Assembly (NCBI GenBank): GCA_002721995.1
Contig: PBMF01000021.1
Coordinates: forward strand, 1-32,085
Source of the DNA: Chloroflexota bacterium
Lineage (GTDB): Bacteria; Chloroflexota; Dehalococcoidia; Lucifugimonadales; UBA3495
Reading direction: 5' to 3'
Length of the DNA: 32,085 bases
Shown here: piece after piece, positions 24,645 to 31,504 of the stretch
Layout of the letters: the number at the start of each line of letters is the position of its first letter
Position numbering within the stretch: the first letter of the stretch is position 1
Translations under genes and position numbers: made by a program
Notes under the pieces: model-generated
The model's input: the letters and a program-made list of their open reading frames with translations, nothing else
What the model was told of the DNA's origin: nothing
Database searches by the model: none

Positions 24645-24869
24645 TTAGCTGATGCGCTTAACTTCCAGGGTCTCACCGGGGGCGAGGGCTACGCGGCGTA
24701 CATTTATACCCAACTTGAGCAGCCAGTAGCCGAGGGTGGCCTTGCTGACGCCCAGTTCCTCGGCGGTGGCCGAGAGACCGACCTCATTGACCTTCTCGGG
24801 CAATAGGCGCTCCAGGGGGCGCTGGTGTTCCTTCTCTACGCGCTGCATCAACTTGGTCTTCCGTGCCAT
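24645..24869 (-). CDS. Small helix-turn-helix protein, 74 aa
   Basis: A 74-residue basic protein starting MARKTKLMQRVEKE. The segment LSATAEELGVSKATLGYWLLKLGI (about 32-55) reads as a helix-turn-helix: A-x3-LGVS, turn, recognition helix. The ATG at 24869 has a strong GGAGGG. It stands alone between a terminator and an AT-rich upstream region. A small DNA-binding regulator is likely; targets are unknown. Confidence 0.75.
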   Translation of the reverse strand: MARKTKLMQRVEKEHQRPLERLLPEKVNEVGLSATAEELGVSKATLGYWLLKLGINVRRVALAPGETLEVKRIS

Positions 24870-25095
24870 GATTCCCTCCGTTTCCTTCGCTTCTTAGGAT
24901 GTTGTTTATTAGTGCTGGTTTATACTGCTACCCGGACCATCGGGTTGATATTAGGTTAACACCCGTTTTGGATACCGTCAATGCTTTTTCTAATGTTTAT
25001 TTTAAATTAATATAAGAAATGATTAGAACATGAAAATACGGCGGGTGCCCATAAGCTTACTCTCCGGCCGCGTATTTTCCAAGGATTTTTGATAC
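24870..25095. other. AT-rich divergent intergenic region
   Basis: About 226 bases between the small HTH gene (leftward) and the DedA gene (rightward), clearly richer in A/T than the surroundings, especially 24980-25030. Promoters in both directions are expected here, but no pair of boxes is convincing enough to mark. No open frame of note was seen. Confidence 0.5.
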
Positions 25096-25734
25096 ATGCA
25101 TGCCATAGAAACATGGTTTTTGAATATCATCACCAACGTCTACGAAGCCATGGGGTGGCCTGGCGTCGTTTTCTTGATGGGTATCGAGAGCGCGGCCATC
25201 CCCTTCCCCAGTGAGTTAATCATGCCCCTGGCAGGCTGGCTGTTGATCGAGGCCAAGGGAGACTCGGCTTGGATGTTGTGCATGGCGGCCTTCTACGGTG
25301 CCCTGGGCAACCTTTTGGGGTCGTGGGTTGCCTACTACATCAGTCTCAAGGGCGGACGGCCCCTTCTAAGGAAGTACGGAAAATATGTGCTGGTGACCCA
25401 GCATGAGGTGGAACGGGCCGAGGAATGGTTCCAGAAATATGGGGAGCTGGCGGTGTTCGTGTCCCGCCTGCTGCCTGTAGTCCGCACCTTCATCAGCGTC
25501 CCGGCCGGCATCGCCCGCATGAACATCTGGCGTTTCAGTTTCTACACCTTTGTGGGGTCCTATCCCTGGAGTCTGGGGTTGGCCTACGGAGGTTACAAGC
25601 TGGGCGAAAACTGGGAAGACCTGCGGGAGGTCATGCGTCCCTTCGATTTTCCCATCGCCGGGATCATAATTATCGTGGTCGGCTGGTTCATCTATCACCG
25701 GATCAAGACGATACGGAGTGAGGGTACTCATTAA
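25096..25734 (+). CDS. DedA family membrane protein
   Basis: A 212-residue integral membrane protein of the DedA/SNARE-associated (VTT) family. GIESAAIPFPSELIMPLAGW contains the family acidic/PFPSE motif, and FVSRLLPVVRTFISVPAGIARM is the signature Arg/Pro/Gly segment. Several hydrophobic helices include a C-terminal one (IAGIIIIVVGWFIY). DedA proteins act in phospholipid or undecaprenyl-phosphate flipping and membrane homeostasis; the specific lipid here is unknown. AAGGAT precedes the ATG. The gene lies 80 bases before the threonine dehydratase-like gene. Confidence 0.9.
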   Translation: MHAIETWFLNIITNVYEAMGWPGVVFLMGIESAAIPFPSELIMPLAGWLLIEAKGDSAWMLCMAAFYGALGNLLGSWVAYYISLKGGRPLLRKYGKYVLVTQHEVERAEEWFQKYGELAVFVSRLLPVVRTFISVPAGIARMNIWRFSFYTFVGSYPWSLGLAYGGYKLGENWEDLREVMRPFDFPIAGIIIIVVGWFIYHRIKTIRSEGTH

Positions 25735-25814
25735 ATGGCCGGCTGCAACTTGTTTGACACCCCATAATCCGGTCAATAAGCTGGACTGAACATAATTATT
25801 TAAGGCAGGTCCAC

Positions 25815-26774
25815 ATGGAAGCGCCAACGCTACGGGACGTCTACCAGGCAAAGAAGACCATCGCTCCCCACATAGCGCGTACACCGTTACATTATTCTGC
25901 CGGTTTGAGCGAGCTGTTAAGTGCAGAGGTGTACGTAAAGCACGAAGAGTACTTGCCTTTGGGCGCCTTCAAACAGCGGGGCGGCGTTAACCTTCTGGCC
26001 AACTTGACCGAGGAGGAGAGGGCGGCGGGGCTGATCACGGCCTCCACCGGGAATCATGGCCAATCGGTGGCCAGCGCCTGCCGCATGTTCGGAGTGCGGG
26101 CCATGGTCTGCCTGCCCGAGAACGCCAACCCCAACAAGGTGAAGGCCATGGAGACCCTGGGGGCGGAGCTGATCTTCCACGGCGAGAACTTCGACGCCGC
26201 ACGCATGCACGGGTTGCAGCTGTCCCGTGAGGAGGGTTACCGGTTCGTGCACCCGGTGAACGAGCCCCTGCTGATCGCCGGGGTGGCCACCGCGTCCTTG
26301 GAGACCATCGAAGACTTGCCGGACGTCCAGGTGCTGGTTGTGCCCCTGGGCGGCGGGTCGGGTGTATCGGGGGCCTGTATCGTGGCCAAGTCCATCGACC
26401 CTTCCATGGAAGTCCTGGCGGTGCAGTCAGAGCAATCGCCGGCGGGTTACCGCTCCTGGAAAGAAGGGAAGATAGTCGAGGCGCAGAACGAGACCTTCGC
26501 CGAGGGCGTGGCCACCGGGACCGGATACGAGCTGGCCCAACAGATCATCGGCGATCTGCTGGACGATTTCCTGCTGGTTAACGACGACGACATACGCCGC
26601 GCCGTGGCAACCTTGATAGACAAAGCCCACACACTGGCCGAGGGCGCCGGCGCCACAGCCTTGGCCGGTGCGTTGAAGTACCCGGAAAAGGTAAAAGGAA
26701 AAAAGGTAGCCATCACCGTCAGCGGCTCCAATACCACCATCGAGCAACTTCGCCAGGCATTGGACGCCTATTAG
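25815..26774 (+). CDS. Threonine dehydratase-like PLP enzyme (fold type II)
   Basis: A 319-residue enzyme with the catabolic threonine ammonia-lyase/serine racemase layout. The PLP lysine is in GAFKQRGG (Lys53), STGNHGQS binds the substrate carboxylate, and PLGGGSGVSG is the phosphate-binding loop. There is no C-terminal ACT-like regulatory domain, so it is of the short type. It would deaminate L-threonine or L-serine to the 2-oxoacid in the cytoplasm; racemase or related lyase activity is possible. A weak TTGACA box lies at 25754. A 14-bp inverted repeat follows at 26808. Confidence 0.88.
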   Translation: MEAPTLRDVYQAKKTIAPHIARTPLHYSAGLSELLSAEVYVKHEEYLPLGAFKQRGGVNLLANLTEEERAAGLITASTGNHGQSVASACRMFGVRAMVCLPENANPNKVKAMETLGAELIFHGENFDAARMHGLQLSREEGYRFVHPVNEPLLIAGVATASLETIEDLPDVQVLVVPLGGGSGVSGACIVAKSIDPSMEVLAVQSEQSPAGYRSWKEGKIVEAQNETFAEGVATGTGYELAQQIIGDLLDDFLLVNDDDIRRAVATLIDKAHTLAEGAGATALAGALKYPEKVKGKKVAITVSGSNTTIEQLRQALDAY

Positions 26775-26807
26775 ACCAGGTCGTAAATGTACCGATATCA
26801 GGTGCCA

Positions 26808-26847
26808 CATAAATAAAGACCTTGCTACAGCGGGGTCTTTATTTATG
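26808..26847. terminator. Hairpin terminator after the threonine dehydratase-like gene
   Basis: Perfect 14-bp arms (26808-26821 and 26834-26847) with a 12-base loop. GACC/GGTC forms the stem top, with A-rich and T-rich flanks (GGTCTTTATTTATG). It fits a rho-independent terminator. Confidence 0.75.
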
Positions 26848-26870
26848 CCCATACGCCGGGTCATAAATAA

Positions 26871-26899
26871 TTGAAGCGGCAAATCCACGGGACTATACT
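26871..26899 (+). promoter_or_regulatory. Promoter for the hypothetical gene at 26948
   Basis: TTGAAG (26871-26876), a 17-base spacer and TATACT (26894-26899). Transcription would start near 26906, about 40 bases before the GTG start. Confidence 0.6.
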
Positions 26900-26947
26900 G
26901 GGGACTGGTCCAAGGCCATGAATCCGGGGCCTTGGAGGAGGGTGGGC

Positions 26948-27553
26948 GTGTTTGAGAATGTGGCGGAGCATATCGACGAGGCGGTGCGGCTGGCCGAGCG
27001 GTGCCCAGAGAAATACCAGATCCCCTGCTTTCAAGCCCTCATCGGAGTCCTGGCCCAGTCGGACGCCCCTCCCGTCAGCCTCAGCCCGGGCAACAGCCAT
27101 GCCGCCAACGGGAACGGTGACAAACCGACCGCTGGTCTGGAAAATGACATCTCCGGCGGTGTTCTGAGCCGTCCAGCCCCCTCCACCGACCGGGCCCTCG
27201 TATTTTTGGAGCAGCACCAAATACCCAGCGGATCCCTATCACGGGTCTACCATCTGGACGGCAACTCATATCGTATTATCGTCAAGGACCTGCGGGAAAA
27301 GACCAACTCCAAGAAGCAGGTAAAACTGGCGTTACTCCTGGGTGTCGGCGGGTTATTGTTAGGAGAGCAGCCGGTGTTCTCCAAGGAACGGCTCATAGAA
27401 ACGTGCCGGGAATATGGCGCCTACGACGCACCCAACTTCGCCTCTCACATGAAAAAGCAGCGGGACCTGTTCATCTCCCAGGGGAATGAGTGGTCGCTGA
27501 CCGTGCCGGCCCAGCAGAGGGCGGCGGACGCCATCAAGGACCTGGCGGCCTAA
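26948..27553 (+). CDS. Hypothetical protein with a helical N-terminus and a possible winged-helix C-terminus
   Basis: A 201-residue protein I do not recognise. The GTG at 26948 is chosen because GGAGGAGG (26934-26941) lies six bases upstream; in-frame alternatives are GTG 26942 and ATG 26918. Residues 1-40 look helical (FENVAEHIDEAVRLAERC). A Gly/Asn/Pro-rich linker (about 41-75) follows. The C-terminal 110 residues alternate helices and strands (YRIIVKDLREK, KQVKLALLLGVGG, SKERLIETCREYG, FASHMKKQRDLF), ending in a segment that could be a winged helix. No membrane segment is convincing. It has its own promoter, and its TAA overlaps the TAG of the convergent gene by one stop codon. Confidence 0.65.
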   Translation: MFENVAEHIDEAVRLAERCPEKYQIPCFQALIGVLAQSDAPPVSLSPGNSHAANGNGDKPTAGLENDISGGVLSRPAPSTDRALVFLEQHQIPSGSLSRVYHLDGNSYRIIVKDLREKTNSKKQVKLALLLGVGGLLLGEQPVFSKERLIETCREYGAYDAPNFASHMKKQRDLFISQGNEWSLTVPAQQRAADAIKDLAA

Positions 27554-28554
27554 CGGCTGAAATAACGGGCCAGTTCGTCCCTGGCGAAGGTGGCCAGCTC
27601 CACCTCGCCCTCCCTGCCGATGGAAACGAACCCCTCTTCCGCGGCCATCATCACTCCGATCTCCCAGGCATCAACTCCCTTTTTCTCCAAAGAAGAGAGT
27701 AAAGAAGGAACATCCTCCGGCGGGAGTGTAATTATCAGCGCTCCCGATGCCAGCAGTCCCAAGGGGTTGAGTCCCAGGGCTTCGCACACCTCAGCAGTCG
27801 TGGGAAGTACGGGCACGCTCCCTTCTTCGATGGCCACTCCCAGTCCCGAGGCTGCAGCCACTTCACGCAGTCCGGTCACCAGCCCGCCTTCTGTTACATC
27901 GTGCATTGAGTGTACTTGTGCAGAGGTGCAGGCAGCCTGGGCGTCAAGAATTACACTGATACCTGGATTACCTAGTAATTGCGTACTTTGTATAATTGTG
28001 GACTCCGGGACGCCGGCCTTCCTGAGATCGTCGGGGCGTTCCAGGGCTAGAAGCGCCGTCCCCTCGATGGCGATGCCCTTGGTAACGACGATACTGTCGC
28101 CCTCCTGGGCCCCGCCTGTTCTGATCAGGCCCTCTTTGGTGACCTCGCCCAGCATGGTGCCCGAGACTATGGGCCGGTCGATCCCGTAGGTGATCTCGCT
28201 GTGGCCGCCAATCAGAGTCACGTTGATGGCGGTGCACGCATCCAGGACCTGAGTGTAGAGGTCCTCGGCCTGGTCTTCGGTGAAACTCTCCGGGACCAGC
28301 AGGGTGGGCAGGAACCAGCGGGGTGTGCCGCCGGTGCAGGCGACGTCGTTGGCGTTCACCTGGACGGCGTACCAGCCGATACGGTCGGTGGCGAAGGTGA
28401 TGGGGTCGCTCTTGGCCACCAGCAGTGTTTCTCCCAGGTCTATGACGGCGGCGTCCTCGCCCAGTCCGGGACCAAGGAGCAGCCGGTGGTCGCTGATGCC
28501 GGTCTTCTGCAGCATGCGTTCCAGTAATTGGGGAGGGAACTTGCCGATGTCCAC
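27550..28554 (-). CDS. AIR synthase-related protein (PurM/HypE/ThiL/SelD superfamily)
   Basis: A 334-residue ATP-binding protein of the AIR-synthase-related superfamily. GPGLGEDAAVIDLG at the N-terminal domain, KSDPITFATDRIGWYAVQVNANDVACTGGTP (Asp/Asn residues for Mg-ATP) and GGHSEITYGID are diagnostic. It resembles the HypE-like group most; the Cys/Sec active site of SelD and the C-terminal Cys of HypE were not found. No hyp genes or hydrogenase adjoin, so the exact role is open. The GTG at 28554 follows AAGGAG. The gene is convergent with 26948-27553 and overlaps it by four bases. Confidence 0.8.
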   Translation of the reverse strand: MDIGKFPPQLLERMLQKTGISDHRLLLGPGLGEDAAVIDLGETLLVAKSDPITFATDRIGWYAVQVNANDVACTGGTPRWFLPTLLVPESFTEDQAEDLYTQVLDACTAINVTLIGGHSEITYGIDRPIVSGTMLGEVTKEGLIRTGGAQEGDSIVVTKGIAIEGTALLALERPDDLRKAGVPESTIIQSTQLLGNPGISVILDAQAACTSAQVHSMHDVTEGGLVTGLREVAAASGLGVAIEEGSVPVLPTTAEVCEALGLNPLGLLASGALIITLPPEDVPSLLSSLEKKGVDAWEIGVMMAAEEGFVSIGREGEVELATFARDELARYFSR

Positions 28555-28719
28555 ATGGTCTCCTTATCTGGATGGGCCGATTTCCGGACGGCTAGATCAG
28601 ATCGGTGGCGCCGTCTTCGAGCGGATGTAATGATAGTCCACGGGGATATACCCTATCCAGAGTGAAGACGCCCCAACCGCCCCGGTTTTTCCGAGCCTGC
28701 GTAGTCGTGTCCAAATTCG

Positions 28720-28748
28720 TTGACACCAAAGAACGATTGTGATAAAAA
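28720..28748 (+). promoter_or_regulatory. Promoter for the cupredoxin gene
   Basis: TTGACA (28720-28725), a 17-base spacer and TAAAAA (28743-28748). The position argues against the longer frame from GTG 28739 and supports GTG 28787, which has GGAGGA at 28775-28780. Confidence 0.6.
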
Positions 28749-28786
28749 TAACAAAGTTAAAAATGGTTATCTACGGAGGATATTTG

Positions 28787-29356
28787 GTGAGAAAGCCACT
28801 GGCAGTACTATTTGCGATTATGGGAGCCATTCTGCTCCTGGGGATAGCCTGCGGAGGCAGCGACGAAGCCGACCCCAACGCCACCGCCACCCCGGCCCCA
28901 CCCAACACGGTAGCCCCGGAGGACCGGCCCGATGAGCCCACACTGGCGCCCACGGCCGTGCCCCCCACCGCCGCCCCTGTGGAGCCCGGCGGAGCGGCCA
29001 ACCTGGTGGTAGATGTCAGCGGCGACGCCTTGGAGTTCAACCTGGGCAGCATGTCCGCCGCGGCCGGTTCCGACGTGTCCGTGACCTTCAACAACTCCTC
29101 CAGTGTGAACAGCCACAACTGGGCGCTGGTCGAAGCCGGCACCAAGGACGCGGTCGCCGCCGACGGCACCGCCGCCGGCCCTGGCAACCACTGGCTGCCC
29201 GTTGACGACTCGCGGGTCCTGGCATTCACCACGGTACTCGGCCCCGGAGGGAGTGAGACCATCAACTTCACCGCTCCTGGGGCGGGCACCTACCAGTTCG
29301 TCTGCACCTTCCCCGGCCACAACTTCACCATGTTCGGCGACTTCACCGTTAACTAG
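28787..29356 (+). CDS. Azurin/auracyanin-like blue-copper lipoprotein
   Basis: A 189-residue protein. The N-terminal MRKPLAVLF plus a hydrophobic core ends in LLLGIAC, a lipobox with Cys22 as lipidation site. A Thr/Pro/Ala-rich tether (about 25-72) holds a cupredoxin domain (about 73-189). The type-1 copper ligands are visible: His110 (NSHNW), Cys173, His178 and Met182 (CTFPGHNFTM). This fits small electron carriers of the azurin/auracyanin type, tethered outside the cytoplasmic membrane. GTG 28787 is chosen on SD spacing and because it gives a clean lipoprotein signal. The electron partners are not in the window. A strong terminator follows. Confidence 0.9.
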   Translation: MRKPLAVLFAIMGAILLLGIACGGSDEADPNATATPAPPNTVAPEDRPDEPTLAPTAVPPTAAPVEPGGAANLVVDVSGDALEFNLGSMSAAAGSDVSVTFNNSSSVNSHNWALVEAGTKDAVAADGTAAGPGNHWLPVDDSRVLAFTTVLGPGGSETINFTAPGAGTYQFVCTFPGHNFTMFGDFTVN

Positions 29357-29370
29357 ATGTCACTAGGCAC

Positions 29371-29405
29371 AAGACCGGCCCCAGTTCTGGGGCCGGTCTT
29401 TTTTT
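29371..29405 (+). terminator. Rho-independent terminator after the cupredoxin gene
   Basis: A perfect 13-bp stem (29371-29383 and 29388-29400) with loop GTTC and a run of seven or more T's. Confidence 0.95.
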
Positions 29406-29411
29406 CCGCGA

Positions 29412-29440
29412 TTTACAAGCAAAGCGGGGTTTGGTAGCAT
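29412..29440 (+). promoter_or_regulatory. Candidate promoter for tRNA-Glu
   Basis: TTTACA (29412-29417), a 17-base spacer and TAGCAT (29435-29440), about 50 bases before the tRNA 5' end and just after the cupredoxin terminator. Confidence 0.5.
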
Positions 29441-29489
29441 ATTCGTGCCGGACTCGCTCGTGGGCCGAAGGGTCCGGTGCTTCATGTGT

Positions 29490-29566
29490 GGGGCGTTCGT
29501 CTAGCGGCCCAGGACACCGCCCTCTCAAGGCGGAGATCAGGGGTTCAAATCCCCTACGCCCTACCA
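29490..29566 (+). tRNA. tRNA-Glu (anticodon CUC)
   Basis: A full cloverleaf. The acceptor stem 29490-29496 pairs with 29556-29562. The D arm starts GTCT. The anticodon stem CCGCC/GGCGG holds loop CTCTCAA (anticodon CTC at 29524-29526), and the T arm is AGGGG/CCCCT with loop TTCAAAT. The discriminator is A and the CCA end is encoded (29564-29566). It lies in a 345-base stretch without a protein gene (29357-29702), which otherwise holds the cupredoxin terminator and a weak hairpin with TTTTCTTTT after the tRNA. Confidence 0.95.
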
Positions 29567-29702
29567 AACTGGTCCCGGCCAAGGCGCCTGGGCCTTTTCT
29601 TTTGCCATTTTTCGAGCAGGTCCTATCTCGGGTATACCAAGAACACGCCTTGGCTGAGGTGATAACCGCAGTGCCCTTCCCCGACAATCCCGCCGGTCAT
29701 TG

Positions 29703-30437
29703 ATGATTCAAGATATCGAACCCGGCATACTAATCACGGTGGCCGCCACCGCCTTCCTGCAGTCCATATTCGGGGTCGGAGTCCTTCTTTTCGGTACTCC
29801 TTTGTTGCTGCTGCAGGGTTTTGATTTCCTCCACGCTATCTACGTCCTGCTCCCAGTGTCGATCTTGATCAACCTGTTTCAGATCGCCAGGGACTACCGG
29901 AGACTGGACGTGAGCTTCTTCCGCAGGATCGTCCTCTACGCGATTCCCTTCATCGTCCTTTTCCTGCTGTTGGTCCGATCAGTGTCCTTCGACTTGGATT
30001 TGGGGGTCGGTTTGCTGCTGATGCTGGTGGCGGCCAAGGACTGGACCCGGAAGGCGGAGAGGGTGGTCGATGTCATTCTGAGATTCGAGAAACCGTATTT
30101 CGTCGTCATGGGAAGCGTGCACGGTCTCACCAACTTGGGCGGTCCTCTGTTGACCGCAGCGGTGCTCAACAAGGGCTACGAGAAGCGGGTTACTCGCGCC
30201 ACGGTGGCCGCCGCCTACGCGACGTTCGCCGCCTTCCAGGTGGGGACACTGGTGGCTTCCGGTTACAACGCCGACACCACATTGTTGGGATTAGGCGTGT
30301 ATGCGGCAACCGGCATTGTGGTCTTCCTGGTAACCGAAACTGTCCTTTATGCCCAGATTGACTCGGACGTCTACAGCAAGCTGTTCGCCGGGTTCATGTT
30401 CGTCGCCGGCGTATTGTTGTGCGTCAGGGCCTTTTAG
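29703..30437 (+). CDS. TauE/SafE family transporter
   Basis: A 244-residue membrane protein with about seven or eight hydrophobic segments. The N-terminal FGVGVLLFGTPLLLLQG and the repeat-like HGLTNLGGPLLTAAVL in the second half mark the TauE/SafE (sulfite exporter-like) family, which moves organic or inorganic sulfur anions and related anions. ATG 29703 or the adjacent TTG 29700 could start it; no strong SD is seen. The gene is alone between tRNA-Glu and the tRNA fragment. A small hairpin (TGGGCAG/CTGCCCA, 30462-30479) follows without a T tract. Substrate unknown. Confidence 0.82.
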   Translation: MIQDIEPGILITVAATAFLQSIFGVGVLLFGTPLLLLQGFDFLHAIYVLLPVSILINLFQIARDYRRLDVSFFRRIVLYAIPFIVLFLLLVRSVSFDLDLGVGLLLMLVAAKDWTRKAERVVDVILRFEKPYFVVMGSVHGLTNLGGPLLTAAVLNKGYEKRVTRATVAAAYATFAAFQVGTLVASGYNADTTLLGLGVYAATGIVVFLVTETVLYAQIDSDVYSKLFAGFMFVAGVLLCVRAF

Positions 30438-30609
30438 TCACGCCCGGCCCATAGCGTCGGGTGGGCAGTCATCTGCCCATTGGATTCGGTTTGACCGTTT
30501 GGACCTGACCTGGCACTTCCGGTCGGTCCTACAAGGTATTCCAACCGGGACTTCTCCCGGCATCCAGGATCCGTGAATGACGAGCGACACCATCAAGAAG
30601 TTCTTGTGA

Positions 30610-30665
30610 ACACCGCCCTCTCAAGGCGGAGATCAAGGGTTCAAATCGTCTACGCCCTGCCAAAC
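30610..30665 (+). pseudogene. tRNA-Glu 3'-half fragment
   Basis: Contains the anticodon arm (CCGCC, CTCTCAA, GGCGG), variable loop, T loop and 3' acceptor strand, but no 5' acceptor strand or D arm. Its T stem is broken (AAGGG against CGTCT). It cannot fold as a tRNA. It lies in a 347-base stretch without protein genes (30438-30785) that also holds two short hairpins and the terminator at 30678. Confidence 0.9.
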
Positions 30666-30677
30666 CCAGGCATGAGT

Positions 30678-30710
30678 AAGACCCTCGACGATTCGGGGGT
30701 CTTTTCTTTT
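30678..30710 (+). terminator. Rho-independent terminator after the tRNA fragment
   Basis: An 11-bp stem (30678-30688 and 30693-30703, one T-G pair) with loop CGAT and the tail TTTTCTTTT. The same tail follows the intact tRNA-Glu at 29595-29603, but the stems differ. Confidence 0.85.
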
Positions 30711-30785
30711 ACTCATTCCCGCCACTCTCCCCATCTCTGCAGTAATGGGGTAACATCGTGGGCCTGGGAGTAATCGCGGAGAGTA

Positions 30786-31484
30786 ATGAGCAACACGATC
30801 GACACAGTGATATTTGACCTGGACGGGACGTTGGTGGACAGCCAGCCGGCCGCTTTGGGGGCGTCCATTCAGGCCTTGGCCCAGTTTGGAGTGAAGGTGA
30901 CCGAGGACGACCTGCGGCAGGTGTTCGGCGGTGGGGCCCGGAAACTTTTGTCCCACTTTCTGGAGCGGGACCTGGGTCCGGAACAGACCGAAGAGAAGAT
31001 AGAGGAAGCAATCCGGCTGCGGGCCGGGCTGCAACTGGATCTCATCAGCAAGGTGGAACTGCTGCCCCAGGTGAAGGAACTTCTGGAGTCGCTGCGGAGC
31101 GGCGGCTACCGCATGGCCATGGCCACCATGAGCAGCAGGAGCGTGGTGGACAGCGTGCTGGGACACCACGATATCCAACATTATTTCGCGGCTGTCACCA
31201 CCGCCGACGACGTGACTAGGGTCAAACCAGATCCTGAGATCCTCGGCAAGACCATGGACAAACTGGGCGGGCAGGTCAGGTCCACCATGTACGTGGGTGA
31301 TTCGGCCCACGACATGGAGGCCAGCGTCGCCATGGGCATGCCCTTCCTGCTGGTGGATTCGGGCATCTACATCAGGGGCGAAATGCGGGAAAAGCTCCTG
31401 GCCGAAGCCCAGCGGCACGGGTTCCCCGTCGTGGGTCTGCACGGCCTGATGGACGTCCCGGAAGCCGCCAAGAACCATTCATAA
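30786..31484 (+). CDS. HAD-superfamily hydrolase, phosphoglycolate phosphatase-like
   Basis: A 232-residue HAD phosphatase with a helical cap. Motif I is FDLDGTLVDS (nucleophile Asp11, Asp13), motif II lies around MATMSS, motif III is in VKPDPE, and motif IV is GDSAHDMEA. The order and length match the Gph/PpaX group that dephosphorylates 2-phosphoglycolate or similar small phosphates. The ATG follows GGAGAG. It lies 20 bases before the next gene and may be cotranscribed. Confidence 0.9.
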   Translation: MSNTIDTVIFDLDGTLVDSQPAALGASIQALAQFGVKVTEDDLRQVFGGGARKLLSHFLERDLGPEQTEEKIEEAIRLRAGLQLDLISKVELLPQVKELLESLRSGGYRMAMATMSSRSVVDSVLGHHDIQHYFAAVTTADDVTRVKPDPEILGKTMDKLGGQVRSTMYVGDSAHDMEASVAMGMPFLLVDSGIYIRGEMREKLLAEAQRHGFPVVGLHGLMDVPEAAKNHS

Positions 31485-31504
31485 ACGCCATCTGGATAAG
31501 AGAT

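Larger units (their letters stand above)
29514..30665 (+). mobile_element. 1.1-kb islet bracketed by direct repeats of the tRNA-Glu 3' half
   Basis: The 56 bases at 29514-29569 (within tRNA-Glu) recur at 30610-30665 with four differences, including an exact run of 26 bases. The repeats enclose only the TauE/SafE gene. Duplicated tRNA 3' ends are the usual attL/attR trace of integrase-mediated insertion. No integrase is present, so this is either a decayed islet or a local duplication. Confidence 0.5.

Noticed and set aside
27550-28554. SelD (selenophosphate synthetase), which would support the selenocysteine idea
   Set aside because: The protein belongs to the same superfamily but lacks the SelD N-terminal Cys/Sec-Lys active site, so it cannot be used as evidence for Sec synthesis.
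30610-30665. Second functional tRNA-Glu
   Set aside because: No 5' acceptor strand or D arm, and the T stem is mispaired.
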